Below are positions 7,488-17,840 of a stretch of DNA of 64,000 nt, piece by piece (positions within the stretch are counted from its first letter, which is position 1; every line of letters starts with the position of its first letter). Source of the stretch: Sphingomonas sp. G-3-2-10 (GTDB taxonomy: Bacteria; Pseudomonadota; Alphaproteobacteria; Sphingomonadales; Sphingomonadaceae); the NCBI RefSeq assembly GCF_012927115.1, contig NZ_JABBFY010000001.1, forward strand, positions 3,210,588 through 3,274,587, written 5' to 3'. Under the pieces are notes generated by a model that saw only the letters and a program-made list of their open reading frames with translations, was not told where the DNA came from and made no database searches. A program made the position numbers and the translations under genes.

Positions 7488-10061
7488 ATGACCGAAGGAA
7501 AACCCGTGTCGCGTTTCAACGCGCTGAAAGCCGATAGCCACTGGCAGAAGGTGTGGGACGATGCCCGCACCTTCGCCGCGCGCGACGATTCGCCCAAGCC
7601 CAAGTCGTACGTCCTCGAGATGTTCCCCTATCCTTCGGGGCGCATCCATATGGGTCACGTCCGCAACTACACGATGGGCGACGTGCTGGCGCGGTTCCGC
7701 CGGATGCAGGGCATGGAAGTGCTCCATCCGATGGGCTGGGACGCGTTCGGCATGCCTGCCGAGAATGCGGCGATGGAAAAGAAGGTCCATCCCGGCGGCT
7801 GGACCCGCGAGAATATCGCGACGATGAAGGCGCAGCTGAAGCGCCTCGGTTTCGCGCTGGACTGGACGCGCGAACTCGCGACCTGCGAGCCCGAATATTA
7901 TGGGCATGAGCAGGCGCTGTTCCTTGATCTGCTTGAGTCCGGGCTGGTCTATCGCAAGGAATCGGCGGTCAACTGGGATCCGGTCGACATGACCGTGCTG
8001 GCCAACGAGCAGGTGATCGACGGGCGCGGCTGGCGTTCGGGCGCCCTGATCGAACGGCGCAAGCTGAGCCAGTGGTTCCTCAAGATCACCCAGTTCGCCG
8101 ACGAGCTGCTGGAAGGCGTACAGGGCCTCGAGCATTGGCCCGACAAGGTGAAGCTGATGCAGGAAAACTGGATCGGCAAGTCCGAGGGGCTGCAGTTCCG
8201 GTTTAAGCTGAGCGCCAATGATTCGGGCGCCGGTGAGGTGGAAGTCTTCACCACGCGGCCCGACACGATCTTCGGATCGAGCTTCGTCGCGATCGCGGCG
8301 GATCACCCGATCGCGCAGGCGCTGGCTGCTTCGAACCCCGAAGCCGCGGCGTTCATCGAGCTGTGCAAGCAGGGCGGCACCACCGCCGCCGAGCTGGAGA
8401 CGCAGGAGAAGCTTGGCTTCGACACTGGCATCCGTGCGGCACATCCCTTTGATTCAGCTTGGGAATTGCCGGTTTATATCGCCAATTTCGTGCTGATGGA
8501 TTATGGCACCGGTGCGGTGTTCGGCGTGCCGGCACACGACCAGCGCGATTTCGAGTTCGCCACCAAGTACAAGCTGCCGGTCCGCCGCGTGGTTTCGGAA
8601 GGCGACAAGGAAGCCTCCGAATTCACCGATTCCGAGGCCTATACCGGTCCCGGCACGCTGGTGAATTCGCACTTCCTCGACGGGATGGACGTGGCCGATG
8701 CCAAGCGCGCGGTGATCGTCCGCGCCGAGAATGGCGGCTGGGGCAACGGCACCACCGTATGGCGCCTGCGCGACTGGGGCGTGAGCCGCCAGCGTTACTG
8801 GGGCACGCCGATCCCGATCATCCATTGCGAAAGCTGCGGCGTGGTCCCCGCCCCGCGCGAATCGCTGCCGATCGTGCTGCCCGAGGATGTCAGCTTCGAC
8901 ATTCCCGGCAACCCGCTGGACCGTCATCCGACCTGGAAAAATGTCGATTGCCCGAAGTGCGGCGCTGCGGCCCGGCGCGAAACCGACACGCTCGACACCT
9001 TCGTGGATTCGAGCTGGTACTTCATCCGCTTCGCCAGCCAGCCCAAGGACAAGCCGTTCGACAAGGCCGTGGCGGAACAGTGGCTGCCGGTGGCGCAATA
9101 TATCGGCGGCGTGGAGCACGCGATCCTGCACCTGCTCTACGCCCGCTTCTGGACGCGCGCGCTCAATCATATGGGGATGCTCGACGTGGCGGAGCCGTTC
9201 GCCGGCCTGTTCACCCAGGGCATGGTGACGCACGCCAGCTATTATAGCCGGGAATCGGTCGATGGCGTGGAGCGGAAGCGTTATTTCGAGCCCGCGCAGA
9301 TCTCGCGCCGCGCCGACGGGACTGCCTATCTCACCGATACCGGCGAGGATGTGATCGTCGGGCGCATCGAGAAGATGTCGAAGTCGAAGAAGAACACCGT
9401 CGATCCGACCGAAATCGTCGATCAGTATGGCGCGGACGCCGCGCGCTGGTTCATGCTTTCCGATTCTCCGCCCGAACGCGATCTGGAGTGGAGCGAAGCC
9501 GGCATCGACGGCGCATGGCGCTTCGTCCAGCGGCTCTGGCGCTTGTTCGAAGCGGTCGCCTCGGGCGAAACGGCGAGCCACGAAGGCACCGACACCGCGC
9601 TCGACAAGAAGCTCCACCGCACCATCGCTGGCGTTGCCGTGGATATCGAGGCGCTGACCTTCAACAAGTCGGTCGCCAAGCTCTACGAGCTGACCGCGGC
9701 GATCGAGAAGGCGGCGCCCAGCGCTTCGCGTACGAATGCGATCCGCACTCTGGCACGAATCGTCGCGCCGATGGTTCCGCATCTTGCCGAGGAAGCCTGG
9801 GCGATGATGGGGAATGCCGGCCTGATCGCCGACGCACCCTGGCCCGAGGTCGATCCGGCGCTGCTGGTGGATGACGAGGTGACGATGGCCGTGCAAGTGA
9901 ATGGCAAGCTGCGCGACACGCTGCTATTGGCGAAGGGCACGGCGAAGGATGTCGCCGAAGCCGCTGCGCTGGCGTCTCCCAACGTCCAGCGCGCGCTTGA
10001 AGGAAAGGCGCCGAAGAAAGTGATCGTCGTTCCCGATCGTCTCGTGAATATCGTCGCGTGA
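7488..10061 (+). CDS. leuS: Leucyl-tRNA synthetase
   Basis: 857 residues, full length for bacterial LeuRS. It charges tRNA-Leu. The HIGH motif appears as [15 protein letters not shown] around residues 46-60, and the KMSKS motif as [13 protein letters not shown] around 627-639. Between them are the CP1 editing domain ([12 protein letters not shown] and [16 protein letters not shown]) and the zinc-binding insertion (CESCGV with CPKCGA). The C-terminal anticodon-binding domain ends VQVNGKLRD. The stop overlaps the GTG start of lptE by four bases, so the two are translationally coupled. Confidence 0.97.
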   Translation: MTEGKPVSRFNALKADSHWQKVWDDARTFAARDDSPKPKSYVLEMFPYPSGRIHMGHVRNYTMGDVLARFRRMQGMEVLHPMGWDAFGMPAENAAMEKKVHPGGWTRENIATMKAQLKRLGFALDWTRELATCEPEYYGHEQALFLDLLESGLVYRKESAVNWDPVDMTVLANEQVIDGRGWRSGALIERRKLSQWFLKITQFADELLEGVQGLEHWPDKVKLMQENWIGKSEGLQFRFKLSANDSGAGEVEVFTTRPDTIFGSSFVAIAADHPIAQALAASNPEAAAFIELCKQGGTTAAELETQEKLGFDTGIRAAHPFDSAWELPVYIANFVLMDYGTGAVFGVPAHDQRDFEFATKYKLPVRRVVSEGDKEASEFTDSEAYTGPGTLVNSHFLDGMDVADAKRAVIVRAENGGWGNGTTVWRLRDWGVSRQRYWGTPIPIIHCESCGVVPAPRESLPIVLPEDVSFDIPGNPLDRHPTWKNVDCPKCGAAARRETDTLDTFVDSSWYFIRFASQPKDKPFDKAVAEQWLPVAQYIGGVEHAILHLLYARFWTRALNHMGMLDVAEPFAGLFTQGMVTHASYYSRESVDGVERKRYFEPAQISRRADGTAYLTDTGEDVIVGRIEKMSKSKKNTVDPTEIVDQYGADAARWFMLSDSPPERDLEWSEAGIDGAWRFVQRLWRLFEAVASGETASHEGTDTALDKKLHRTIAGVAVDIEALTFNKSVAKLYELTAAIEKAAPSASRTNAIRTLARIVAPMVPHLAEEAWAMMGNAGLIADAPWPEVDPALLVDDEVTMAVQVNGKLRDTLLLAKGTAKDVAEAAALASPNVQRALEGKAPKKVIVVPDRLVNIVA

Positions 10062-10579
10062 TCCGCCCCCCGGTCCTTGGCGTCGCGCTGCTCGCCGTCT
10101 CCGCCCTCGCCCTTTCGGGCTGCGGGCTGCGGCCGCTCTATGGCGGCGGCGCCGCCGGGCCGGTCCAGTCGACTCTCGCCGCGGTGCAGGTCTCGCCGAT
10201 CGAAGGTGAATCGGGCTGGTTCGTTTCCAACGCGCTGCGCGACCGGCTGGATCGCGGCCAGAACGCGACGCCCCGCTACCGGCTCGATGTGCGGCTCGAC
10301 GATCGCATCGCCGGCCTGGGCGTTCGCCGCGACGATTCGGTTGCCCGCGAACGCCGGACGCTGCGCGCGCGCTATCAGTTGATCGATCTGTCGACCGGTG
10401 CGGTGGTGCTCGACGCCACGGCAGGCTCGGACGCGGGTATCGACGTGGTCGGTTCCGAGTACGCCACCATCGCGGCCGAGCGTTCGGCGCTCGAACGGCT
10501 TTCCGACATCGTCGCCGACCAGATCGTCGCGCGGGTCGCGCGCTTCGCACAGAATCCTCCGGCTCCGGCCGCCAAGTGA
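10058..10579 (+). CDS. lptE: LPS assembly lipoprotein LptE
   Basis: 173 residues with GTG start overlapping the leuS stop. The signal peptide ends in lipobox LALSGC with Cys22 lipidated, followed by the family hallmark GLRPLYGG. LptE sits inside the LptD barrel at the outer membrane and helps insert lipopolysaccharide. The rest is weakly conserved, as usual for the alphaproteobacterial form. The leuS-lptE-holA order is a common bacterial arrangement and supports the call. Its stop overlaps the GTG of holA. Confidence 0.9.
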   Translation: MIRPPVLGVALLAVSALALSGCGLRPLYGGGAAGPVQSTLAAVQVSPIEGESGWFVSNALRDRLDRGQNATPRYRLDVRLDDRIAGLGVRRDDSVARERRTLRARYQLIDLSTGAVVLDATAGSDAGIDVVGSEYATIAAERSALERLSDIVADQIVARVARFAQNPPAPAAK

Positions 10580-11595
10580 AGGCGACCGCGCCGCAGATTC
10601 GCGCGGCAATGGATGCGCCCAAGCCGGAAACGCGCCTCTATCTGCTCCACGGGCCGGACGAATCCGGCGCGGCGGAACTGACCACGCGCCTCGCCCGCGC
10701 GCTTGGCCCCGATGCCGAACGGATCGACATCGACGGCAAGGAACTGCGCACCAATCCGGGCCGCCTCGCCGACGAAGCCGCCTCGATGTCGCTGTTCGGC
10801 GGCGCCCGGCTGATCCGGGTCATCGGCGCCGACGAATTCACCGTCGAAGCGATGACGTTGCTGCTGAGCGCCGAGCGCGCCGGCAATCCGGTCGTCGCGA
10901 TCGGACCCGGCCTCAAGGCCAGCGGCAAGCTGGTCAAGCTGGCCATCGCTTCTTCCTCGGCAATGGCGCACGCCTGTTACGTTCCGGAAGGCGCCAACGC
11001 GGTTCAGCTCGTCCAGATGGTCGCGCGCGAACATGGGTTGCGGCTGATGGGCGATGTGCCGCAGCGCCTCGCAACGGCTTGCGCCGGCGATCGCGCCATT
11101 CTGAGCCGGGAAATCGAGAAGCTGGCGCTCTACCTCGACGCAGCGCCCGATCGCCCGCGCGACGCCGATGCCAATGCGATCGACGAGATCGGCGCGGATA
11201 TCGGCGAGGACGACATGTTCGGTGCGATCGAAGCGGTGATCGACGGCCGCGTTGCCGAAATCGGCGCGGAGCTGGCCGGGATCGGCGAAGGCGGCGCCTC
11301 CGCTATCCCCCTGCTCCGCAGCCTGGCTCGCCGTCTTGTCACGCTCGCGGAACTCCGCGCCGAAGTCGATGCAGGCGCTAGAGTAGACGATGTTATTGAA
11401 AAACATCGTATATTCTTCAAGGAGCGCGGCTCGACCAGCCGTGCGCTGCGCCGCTGGAACGCGCAGCAGCTTGCCCGGGCGATCGAACGCACCCGGCTTG
11501 CCGAGCGGGCGATGATGAGTTCGGCAAGCGCCGGAGAAGTGCTGGCGGAAGCCGAATGCGTCGCGATCGCGCGCGCTTCGGCGCGGATGCGCTAA
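10576..11595 (+). CDS. holA: DNA polymerase III delta subunit
   Basis: 339 residues. HolA opens the sliding clamp within the clamp-loader complex. Typical segments are LYLLHGPDESGAAEL near the N-terminus, ADEAASMSLFGGARLIRV, the CAGDRAILSREIEKLALYL region in the middle and a helical C-terminal collar. The GTG start overlaps the lptE stop by four bases. Its 3' end faces parB, and a parS-like palindrome lies in the 25-base gap between the convergent genes. Confidence 0.93.
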   Translation: MKATAPQIRAAMDAPKPETRLYLLHGPDESGAAELTTRLARALGPDAERIDIDGKELRTNPGRLADEAASMSLFGGARLIRVIGADEFTVEAMTLLLSAERAGNPVVAIGPGLKASGKLVKLAIASSSAMAHACYVPEGANAVQLVQMVAREHGLRLMGDVPQRLATACAGDRAILSREIEKLALYLDAAPDRPRDADANAIDEIGADIGEDDMFGAIEAVIDGRVAEIGAELAGIGEGGASAIPLLRSLARRLVTLAELRAEVDAGARVDDVIEKHRIFFKERGSTSRALRRWNAQQLARAIERTRLAERAMMSSASAGEVLAEAECVAIARASARMR

Positions 11596-11598
11596 CGC

Positions 11599-11614
11599 CG
11601 TTCCACGTGAAACG
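11599..11614. other. parS-like centromere site
   Basis: The 14-mer GTTCCACGTGAAAC at 11600-11613 is a near-perfect palindrome and a hybrid of the two known parS half-sites (TGTTTCAC and TGTTCCAC). It lies between holA and parB, where ParB would nucleate. Confidence 0.8.
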
Positions 11615-11620
11615 AGCGGT

Positions 11621-12517
11621 TCAGATCCGCTCGCCGCTCAGCCTCTGGCAAACCATGTCGAGCTGGTCGAGCGTCGAATAGCTGAGCATCAGCGTGCCGC
11701 CCTTCGGCCCATGATTGATCCGCACATTGAGCCCCAGCACATCGCCGAGCTGATGTTCGAGCGCCTGGATGTCGGTATCGCGCGCGGGAGCCTCGCCCTT
11801 GCGCTTCGGCTTGGCGTCGCGCGCCAGCTTCTCGGCCTCGCGTACGGTCAGTCCCCTGTCCGCCACGAGCCGCGCGAGCTTCTCCGCATCCGGTGCACCG
11901 ATCAGCGCGCGGGCGTGCCCCATTTCGATCGCGCCCGCGACGAGCAGCTCGCGCACGCCGCCCGGCAGATCGAGCAGGCGCAGCAGGTTCGCGACATGAC
12001 TGCGCGATTTGTGAACGATCTTGCCCAGCGCTTCCTGGGTATGCCCATATTCCTTGATCAGTCGCGAATAGCCCTCGGCTTCTTCGATCGCGTTGAGATC
12101 CTGCCGCTGGATATTCTCGATCAGCGCGATTTCGAACGTATCGGCGTCGCTCAGCTCGCGGATGATGACCGGCACTTCATGCAGCCGCGCCCGCTGCGCC
12201 GCCCGCCAGCGGCGCTCACCGGCAACGATCTGATAGTTATGGCCGTGCGGGCGCACGAAGATCGGCTGGATCAGCCCGCGCGATGCGATCGACTTCGCCA
12301 GCTCTTCCAACGCATCATCGTCGAAATGGCGGCGCGGCTGATCGGGATGCGGCGTCAGCGAACTGACCGGCAGCATACGAATGCCCGAACCCGCATCAGG
12401 CGTACCGGAAACCGGCGCTTCGGCAACATTATCGCCGAGCAGTGAACTGAGACCACGGCCAAGGCCAGGGCGAGGCTTGCGGGCAGCGGCGGGGTTTGCG
12501 GGCGTTTCTTCCGTCAT
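11621..12517 (-). CDS. parB: Chromosome-partitioning protein ParB
   Basis: 298 residues. ParB binds parS, uses CTP to slide along DNA and works with ParA to segregate the origin. The N-terminus has RPGLGRGLSSLLGD, a ParA-contacting segment. The CTP-binding core has QPRRHFDDDALEELAKSI and GERRWRAAQRARL, with ENIQRQDLN after it. The helix-turn-helix (HTQEALGKIVHKSRSHVANLLRLL) reads parS. The ATG at 12517 overlaps the parA stop by four bases and is preferred over the longer upstream reading, which would run inside parA. Confidence 0.96.
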   Translation of the reverse strand: MTEETPANPAAARKPRPGLGRGLSSLLGDNVAEAPVSGTPDAGSGIRMLPVSSLTPHPDQPRRHFDDDALEELAKSIASRGLIQPIFVRPHGHNYQIVAGERRWRAAQRARLHEVPVIIRELSDADTFEIALIENIQRQDLNAIEEAEGYSRLIKEYGHTQEALGKIVHKSRSHVANLLRLLDLPGGVRELLVAGAIEMGHARALIGAPDAEKLARLVADRGLTVREAEKLARDAKPKRKGEAPARDTDIQALEHQLGDVLGLNVRINHGPKGGTLMLSYSTLDQLDMVCQRLSGERI

Positions 12518-13299
12518 GCGGCCTTCTTGAGCTTGGGCAGACGCTCGATCACTTCGCGGGCGAGCGCGATATAGGCTTCCGAGCCGGGACATTTATAATC
12601 GTAGATCAGCGCCGGCAGTCCGTGGCTGGGCGCTTCCGACAAGCGAACGTTGCGCGGGATCACCGTGTCGAACACCACGCGACCGAGCACGGCGCGGACA
12701 TCGTCCGATACCTGATCGGTCAGCCGGTTGCGCCGGTCATACATGGTCAACACCACGCCGAGGATCGACAGGCCGGGATTGAACCGGCTGCGGATCCGCT
12801 CGACGGTGTTGAGCAACTGGCTGAGCCCCTCGAGCGCGAAGAACTCGCACTGGAGGGGTACCAGCAAGGCGTGTGAAGCGACCATCGCGTTGATCGTCAG
12901 CAGACCCAGCGAGGGCGGACAATCGATCAGGATCACATCCCATCGCGCGGCATTACCGCGCGAAAGCGCCGCATCGAGCCGATGAGTGCGCGCTTCGAAC
13001 TCGATCAGTTCGATCTCCGCACCCGAAAGATCCTGGGTCGCGGTGATGATGTCGAGGCCCGGCACCCGGGTAGGAATCGCAACTTCTTCCAAGGTGATGT
13101 CGTCGGTAACCAGCAGATCGTAGCTCGAACGCTCGCGATCGGCGCGGGCGATACCGAGGCCGGTCGACGCGTTGCCCTGCGGATCGAGATCGACCAGCAA
13201 CACGCGCTTGCCGATCGCAGCGAGTGCCGTGCCGACGTTGATCGCCGTGGTGGTCTTACCCACCCCGCCCTTCTGATTGGCGATTGCGATGCAGATCAT
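12514..13299 (-). CDS. parA: Chromosome-partitioning ATPase ParA
   Basis: 261 residues. The deviant Walker A KGGVGKTTTAINV lies at residues 9-21, Walker A' at LLVDLDPQGNASTGLG, and Walker B at VILIDCPPSLG. ParA forms nucleoid-bound ATP dimers whose gradient pulls ParB-parS complexes. The start at 13299 is fixed by a four-base overlap with the rsmG stop and by the [12 protein letters not shown] opening; longer in-frame readings fall within rsmG. It is the second-last gene of a tight minus-strand operon. Confidence 0.96.
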   Translation of the reverse strand: MICIAIANQKGGVGKTTTAINVGTALAAIGKRVLLVDLDPQGNASTGLGIARADRERSSYDLLVTDDITLEEVAIPTRVPGLDIITATQDLSGAEIELIEFEARTHRLDAALSRGNAARWDVILIDCPPSLGLLTINAMVASHALLVPLQCEFFALEGLSQLLNTVERIRSRFNPGLSILGVVLTMYDRRNRLTDQVSDDVRAVLGRVVFDTVIPRNVRLSEAPSHGLPALIYDYKCPGSEAYIALAREVIERLPKLKKAA

Positions 13300-13916
13300 C
13301 TCGGGCGTACCCTTTTGGCGACCACGATACCGGAATCCGGGGAGGTGATGCTCGGTTCCACGTGAAACGCACCCTGCCATGCGCGGCGCGCCGCTTCCAC
13401 CTCCGATTGCACATTTCGACCCTTTGGCAGCACCCAGACTGTGGATGAGTCCGTGCAATGTTGTGCCCCGGCGAACAGTTTGCCGAGTTCAGCCACCGCT
13501 CGGGCCGAAACCACCGCCGCGGGTCGCTCCGGCTTGTAGGATTCCACCTTGCTGCCGATCACTTCAACGCGATCGGCTATACCCAGCTCATCGGCGGCCG
13601 ACCGCAGGAATTCAACGCGCTTCCCTCGGGGTTCGACGAGAATAACGGGCCGATCCGTAAGCACGGCGACCACGAGACCCGGCAAACCGGCTCCCGAACC
13701 GATATCGAGCCATGTTCCTTCTCCGTCGCCCGCAAGGGATATCAGCTGGGCGGAATCGACCAGATGGCGTGCCCACAGCTCCGCCAACGTGGATGCGGCA
13801 ATCAGGTTCTGCTCGCTGGCTCCTCTGGTCAGGATATCTGCGAAGCGCGATAATTGCGTTTCACGTGAAACATCGAAGCGTTCGCGCAGCCAGTTTCTGG
13901 CTTCATCTTCGGTCAT
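13296..13916 (-). CDS. rsmG: 16S rRNA (guanine-527 N7)-methyltransferase RsmG (GidB)
   Basis: 206 residues. RsmG methylates G527 of 16S rRNA; its loss gives low-level streptomycin resistance in many bacteria. The SAM-binding motif [17 protein letters not shown] and [14 protein letters not shown] are characteristic. Two parS palindromes are embedded in its coding sequence, at codons for DVSRET near the start and FHVEP near the end. It overlaps mnmG upstream and parA downstream by four bases each, indicating coupling. Confidence 0.95.
   Translation of the reverse strand: MTEDEARNWLRERFDVSRETQLSRFADILTRGASEQNLIAASTLAELWARHLVDSAQLISLAGDGEGTWLDIGSGAGLPGLVVAVLTDRPVILVEPRGKRVEFLRSAADELGIADRVEVIGSKVESYKPERPAAVVSARAVAELGKLFAGAQHCTDSSTVWVLPKGRNVQSEVEAARRAWQGAFHVEPSITSPDSGIVVAKRVRPR
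13354..13369. other. parS-like site inside rsmG (3' end)
   Basis: GTTCCACGTGAAAC at 13355-13368, identical to the 14-mer between holA and parB. It encodes FHVE of RsmG. Confidence 0.8.
13857..13872. other. parS site inside rsmG (5' end)
   Basis: CGTTTCACGTGAAACA at 13857-13872 matches the classical TGTTTCACGTGAAACA in 15 of 16 positions. It encodes VSRE of RsmG, a position where parS is found in several phyla. Confidence 0.92.
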
Positions 13917-15745
13917 GCGGCGCTCTTGCGGGCGTGGAGCAGAATGGCGGACAGCGCCGCCGGCGTTATCCCCCGGATGCGCGACGCTGCGCCCAGCGTT
14001 TCCGGGCGCGCGATAGTGAGCCGCTCTACCATCTCGTTGGACAAGCCCGGAACGGCTGAGAACTGCAGATTGACGTCAAGACGCACCGCATCGTTGGCGC
14101 GGAGCTGGCTGACTTCGCTTTCCTGGCGCTCCAGATAAGGCGCATAGCGTTGATCTTCGACATATTCGGCCAGGAGCGCCGGATCGGTATCGATCGGACC
14201 CGCGACATGGCTCAGGTCGACGCCCGAGAAGCGCAGCCATTCCCGTGCAGGCCGTCGCGCGCCATCGAGGCCGACCGGCGCGCCACGCGCATGGATCGCG
14301 CTCGCAGTGATCTGTTCGGAGAAAATCTGGTCCAGGCGCGCCCGTTCGTCGCGCCGCGCCTTTAGCCGGGCCGTGCGTACCTCGCCAAGGCATCCCAGCG
14401 CCTCGGCGATAGGCCCAAGCCGCGTCTCGGCATTGTCGGCGCGCAAGCGCAGGCGATACTCGGCCCGTGCGGTCAGCATGCGATAGGGTTCGGTCACCCC
14501 CTGCAGCACGAGATCGTCGATCATGACGCCAAGATAGCTCGTCGCACGATCCAGGATAAGCGGCGCTAGCGCACAGGCGTGCGCCGCCGCGTTCAGCCCC
14601 GCGATCAGTCCCTGCCCCGCCGCTTCCTCATAGCCGGTCGTCCCGTTGATCTGCCCGGCACAAAACAGACCCTGCAGCGCGGGAAGACCCAGGGTCGATG
14701 CCAGCGCGCGCGGATCGATATGGTCATATTCGACTGCATAGCCCGGCGTGACGATCTCCGCTCGCTCCAGCCCCGGAATCGAATTCACCATCGCAACCTG
14801 GATATCGACCGGCAGCGAGGTCGACATACCGTTCGGATAGACCAGATGCGTATCCAGCCCCTCCGGCTCGAGAAAAATCTGATGCCCGTCGCGATCGCCG
14901 AATCGGTGGATCTTGTCCTCGATCGACGGGCAATAGCGCGGCCCCTGCGCGTCGATTGCTCCGGTGAACAAGGGCGAACGATCGAGCCCGCCCCGAATGG
15001 CGTCGTGCGTCGCTTCGTTGGTGCGCGTCACGCCACAATGGAGCTGGGGGAGCAGACGGCCTGTCGAGAGCGGCGACATGGTCCACGGCTCTTGGTCCGA
15101 CGGCTGCTCCGCAACATTGGCCCAATCGATGGTCCGCCCATCAAGCCGCGGCGGGGTGCCGGTCTTCAGCCGCGCCATCGGCAGGTCGAGCGCGCGGAGC
15201 TGCTCCGCCATCCGATGCGACGACGCTTCCCCGATCCGGCCGCCGTCGAGCCGCTCTTCGCCACGGAAGATACGGCCGCCGAGGAAGGTGCCCGTTGCCA
15301 GCACGACCGCCCGAGCAGCAAGGCGGGTGCCATCGGCCAGCTCGACCCCGGCGATCGCGCTACCCTCAAGGATCAGCGACGCCGCTTCGCCCTCGATCAA
15401 CGTCAGCCGCTGCTGCGCACGCAGCATCGCCTGGATCGCCGCGGCATAGCGTACCCGGTCCGCCTGCACGCGCGGCCCCTGTACCGCCGTTCCCTTGCTC
15501 CGATTGAGCATTCTGTAGTGGATCGCCGCAGCATCGGCGACGCGCGCAATCAGGCCATCGAACGCATCGGTCTCGCGAACCAGATGGCCCTTGCCTAATC
15601 CGCCGATCGCCGGATTGCACGACATGGCGCCGACCTTCGCCAGATCGAAGCTGAGCAATGCCGTGCGCGCACCACGCCGCGCCGAGGCCGCGGCCGCTTC
15701 GGTGCCGGCATGGCCACCGCCGATGACGATAACGTCGAATTCCAT
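13913..15745 (-). CDS. mnmG: tRNA uridine-34 5-carboxymethylaminomethyl modification enzyme MnmG (GidA)
   Basis: 610 residues. With MnmE it makes the cmnm5 group on wobble uridine 34 using FAD, NADH and methylene-tetrahydrofolate. The FAD-binding [17 protein letters not shown] lies at residues 8-24 and the catalytic segment [16 protein letters not shown] near 47. The C-terminal helical domain that docks MnmE includes [16 protein letters not shown] and [13 protein letters not shown] segments. The product overlaps rsmG by four bases and is separated from mnmE by 58 bases holding a perfect parS palindrome. Confidence 0.96.
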   Translation of the reverse strand: MEFDVIVIGGGHAGTEAAAASARRGARTALLSFDLAKVGAMSCNPAIGGLGKGHLVRETDAFDGLIARVADAAAIHYRMLNRSKGTAVQGPRVQADRVRYAAAIQAMLRAQQRLTLIEGEAASLILEGSAIAGVELADGTRLAARAVVLATGTFLGGRIFRGEERLDGGRIGEASSHRMAEQLRALDLPMARLKTGTPPRLDGRTIDWANVAEQPSDQEPWTMSPLSTGRLLPQLHCGVTRTNEATHDAIRGGLDRSPLFTGAIDAQGPRYCPSIEDKIHRFGDRDGHQIFLEPEGLDTHLVYPNGMSTSLPVDIQVAMVNSIPGLERAEIVTPGYAVEYDHIDPRALASTLGLPALQGLFCAGQINGTTGYEEAAGQGLIAGLNAAAHACALAPLILDRATSYLGVMIDDLVLQGVTEPYRMLTARAEYRLRLRADNAETRLGPIAEALGCLGEVRTARLKARRDERARLDQIFSEQITASAIHARGAPVGLDGARRPAREWLRFSGVDLSHVAGPIDTDPALLAEYVEDQRYAPYLERQESEVSQLRANDAVRLDVNLQFSAVPGLSNEMVERLTIARPETLGAASRIRGITPAALSAILLHARKSAA

Positions 15746-15783
15746 GCCCGCCCGCTACTGGAGCGCGCCGCTCACGTCAAAAC

Positions 15784-15799
15784 TGTTCCACGTGGAACA
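15784..15799. other. Perfect parS palindrome between mnmG and mnmE
   Basis: TGTTCCACGTGGAACA is a perfect 16-base palindrome, one base from the parS used in Pseudomonas. It is the only one of the cluster in the mnmE-mnmG intergenic gap. Confidence 0.9.
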
Positions 15800-15803
15800 G
15801 CGC

Positions 15804-17081
15804 CTATTTGCCAATGCAGAAGCGCGAAAACAGCGCATCGAGCATCGCTTCGACGTCCGCCCGCCCAGTAATGGCGTCGAAAGCTCGCAATGCCGTGCGG
15901 AGCTGCTCGGCGGTAAGCAGCATATCCCCTTCCGATGCAGCAGCGCGAAGCGCGCGCCCGGCGGTTGCCGTCAGATCGCGCTGGCGGCGATTCAGTGCGA
16001 GCCGATCACTACGCGGCAACAGGTCTTCACCCAGCTCGCGCATCGCCTGCCAAAGCCGCTCCATCCCCGCCCCCGTGGCCGCGGACACGGGAAGCCGATC
16101 ACCGCCCTCTCCCCTGCCCGGCTGATCGCTGCGCGGTTTCACGTGGATCAGCGCCGGATGCTCGGGCGGTGCGTCGTCGCCAAGCCACAACACGATATCG
16201 GCTTCGTCCATCGCATCACGCGCCAGCCCCACGCCGATCCGCTCGACGACATCCTCGGTCTCGGTCAGTCCAGCCGTGTCGATCAACAGCCACGCGATCC
16301 CGTCGCGGACCACCGGGGCTTCGATCCGGTCGCGAGTCGTCCCTGCGATCGGCGACACGATCGCCGCGGTTCGATCGGCCATCGCATTGAGCAACGTCGA
16401 CTTGCCCGCATTGGGCGGCCCGGAAAGGACCACGCGGATCCCATCGCGCAGCCGCTCGACCGGGGGCTGCGCGACGATCGCTTCGATCTCAGCCGCCAAC
16501 GCCAGCGCGGCGGCACGGATTCCCGGCATCACCTCGGCTTCGGCATCGACATCCTCTTCGTCCGAGTGATCGAGCATCGCTTCGATCTGCGCGGCCACCC
16601 CCAGCGTGCGGCTGGCCCAGCCTTCGACTTCGCGGCGAACCGCGCCTTCGGCCGATCGGATCGCCGCGCGGCGCTGGGCTTCGGTTTCCGCCATCAGCAG
16701 ATCGCCCAGTCCCTCGGCTTCGCTCAGGTCGATTCGGCCATTGGCCAGCGCGCGCCGGGTGAACTCGCCCGGTTCTGCCGAACGGAGACCCGGTATCGAT
16801 GCAAGCGCCGCCTCTACCGCGCGAACCACCGCGCGGCCGCCATGAAGATGCAGCTCGGCGAGATCCTCGCCCGTCGCGCTGTCCGGGCCCGGAAAGATCA
16901 GCACCAGCGCCCGATCGAGCAGCTCGCCGTCTTGGCGAAGCGCCCGCAAGGCTGCCCGGCGCGGTGCAGGCACGTCGCCGGCAAGCGCGCGAACCGCGTC
17001 GAGCGCCCCTGCCCCGCTCAGGCGAAGAATCGCAATCGCGGCAGGAGGCTGGCCGCTCGAGACCGCAAAGATCGTATCCAT
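15804..17081 (-). CDS. mnmE: tRNA modification GTPase MnmE (TrmE)
   Basis: 425 residues. MnmE partners MnmG in modifying wobble uridine. An N-terminal folate-binding domain opens DTIFAVSSGQPPAAIAILRLSG. The inserted GTPase domain carries G1 GPPNAGKSTLLN, the switch segment AGTTRD and G3 DTAGLTET. The chain ends FCIGK, the conserved C-terminal motif whose cysteine is essential. The ATG at 17081 is chosen because the family consensus begins exactly at MDTI. It follows the DUF6489 gene by 11 bases. Confidence 0.96.
   Translation of the reverse strand: MDTIFAVSSGQPPAAIAILRLSGAGALDAVRALAGDVPAPRRAALRALRQDGELLDRALVLIFPGPDSATGEDLAELHLHGGRAVVRAVEAALASIPGLRSAEPGEFTRRALANGRIDLSEAEGLGDLLMAETEAQRRAAIRSAEGAVRREVEGWASRTLGVAAQIEAMLDHSDEEDVDAEAEVMPGIRAAALALAAEIEAIVAQPPVERLRDGIRVVLSGPPNAGKSTLLNAMADRTAAIVSPIAGTTRDRIEAPVVRDGIAWLLIDTAGLTETEDVVERIGVGLARDAMDEADIVLWLGDDAPPEHPALIHVKPRSDQPGRGEGGDRLPVSAATGAGMERLWQAMRELGEDLLPRSDRLALNRRQRDLTATAGRALRAAASEGDMLLTAEQLRTALRAFDAITGRADVEAMLDALFSRFCIGK
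16136..16149. other. Degenerate parS-like site inside mnmE
   Basis: GTTTCACGTGGATC differs from the half-sites GTTTCAC/GTGGAAC at one position (T for A). It lies in the coding sequence for IHVKPR and could be chance. Confidence 0.4.
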
Positions 17082-17092
17082 CGCCGGTGGGT

Positions 17093-17323
17093 TCAGCTTT
17101 TCTTGGTCGCCGCGTCGAACATGCCGCGCCACATGTTCATGCCCGCCTCGCCCATCGGTGCCCAGGCGCGCGTCATCGTCTCGAACAATTCGGGGCTCAC
17201 GCCCTTCTCCATCGTTTCGGTCATCATCGCGATATAGCGGTCATGGAGCGGCGTGAGATCAGGCAGGCCCATCGCGCGGCGGGCTTCTTCGGGCGTGCAA
17301 TCGACTTCGACATTGATCTTCAT
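17093..17323 (-). CDS. DUF6489-family small protein
   Basis: 76 residues, acidic and helical, beginning MKINVEVDCTPEEARRAMGLPDL. The family is DUF6489, found upstream of mnmE in sphingomonads and of unknown function. The PEEARRAMGLPDL part followed by HDRYIAMM and a C-terminal MWRGMF amphipathic segment resembles phasin-like or PhaM-like small helical proteins, but that is a weak guess. The start at 17323 excludes a divergent upstream extension. It is co-directional with mnmE and 11 bases from it. Confidence 0.75.
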   Translation of the reverse strand: MKINVEVDCTPEEARRAMGLPDLTPLHDRYIAMMTETMEKGVSPELFETMTRAWAPMGEAGMNMWRGMFDAATKKS

Positions 17324-17363
17324 GGCGCTTCTCCACCGGCCCGGCTGTGCTAGGGTCCGAACC

Positions 17364-17840
17364 ATGATCTATGCGCGCGACTGGGGCGTGGTGACAACGC
17401 CCATCGGATCGATCCGGATCGAAGGCGATGATCGAACGATCCATCGCATCAACGTCCTGCGCGAACGCGAGGAATCGCGGCGGCCGGACCGGCCCGCGGT
17501 GCTGGCCGCGGCGGAGCAGCTCGAATCCTGGTTCGAAGGCGAACTCAAGGCCTTCGATCTGGCGCTGAATCCGCCCGGCACGCCACGCGGGCTGGTGCTG
17601 CGCGACGGGCTGATCGCAGTCGGCTATGGCGAGACGATCAGCTATGGCGGCTTGTCCGAACGTCTGGGGTCCAGCGCCCGCGCGATCGGCCAGCTTTGCG
17701 CGCGCAATCTCTTCCCTATCGTCGTGCCGTGTCACCGCGTGCTCGGCACCGGCAATATCGGGCACTATTCCGCCGGCGACGGCGTTTCCACCAAGCAATG
17801 GCTGCTCGACCATGAGCGCCGCCACGGAGGCAAAGCATGA
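17364..17840 (+). CDS. ogt: Methylated-DNA-[protein]-cysteine S-methyltransferase
   Basis: 158 residues. The suicide repair protein transfers O6-alkyl groups from guanine to its own cysteine. The active site PCHRV has Cys at about residue 123, preceded by the helix-turn-helix recognition segment (RAIGQLCARNLFPIVV). The Tyr of SYGGLSERLG contacts DNA. The N-terminal domain is short, as in Ogt rather than Ada. An ATG at 17364 is preferred to longer readings that overlap the divergent DUF6489 gene. Its stop overlaps the ATG of the next gene. Confidence 0.9.
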   Translation: MIYARDWGVVTTPIGSIRIEGDDRTIHRINVLREREESRRPDRPAVLAAAEQLESWFEGELKAFDLALNPPGTPRGLVLRDGLIAVGYGETISYGGLSERLGSSARAIGQLCARNLFPIVVPCHRVLGTGNIGHYSAGDGVSTKQWLLDHERRHGGKA

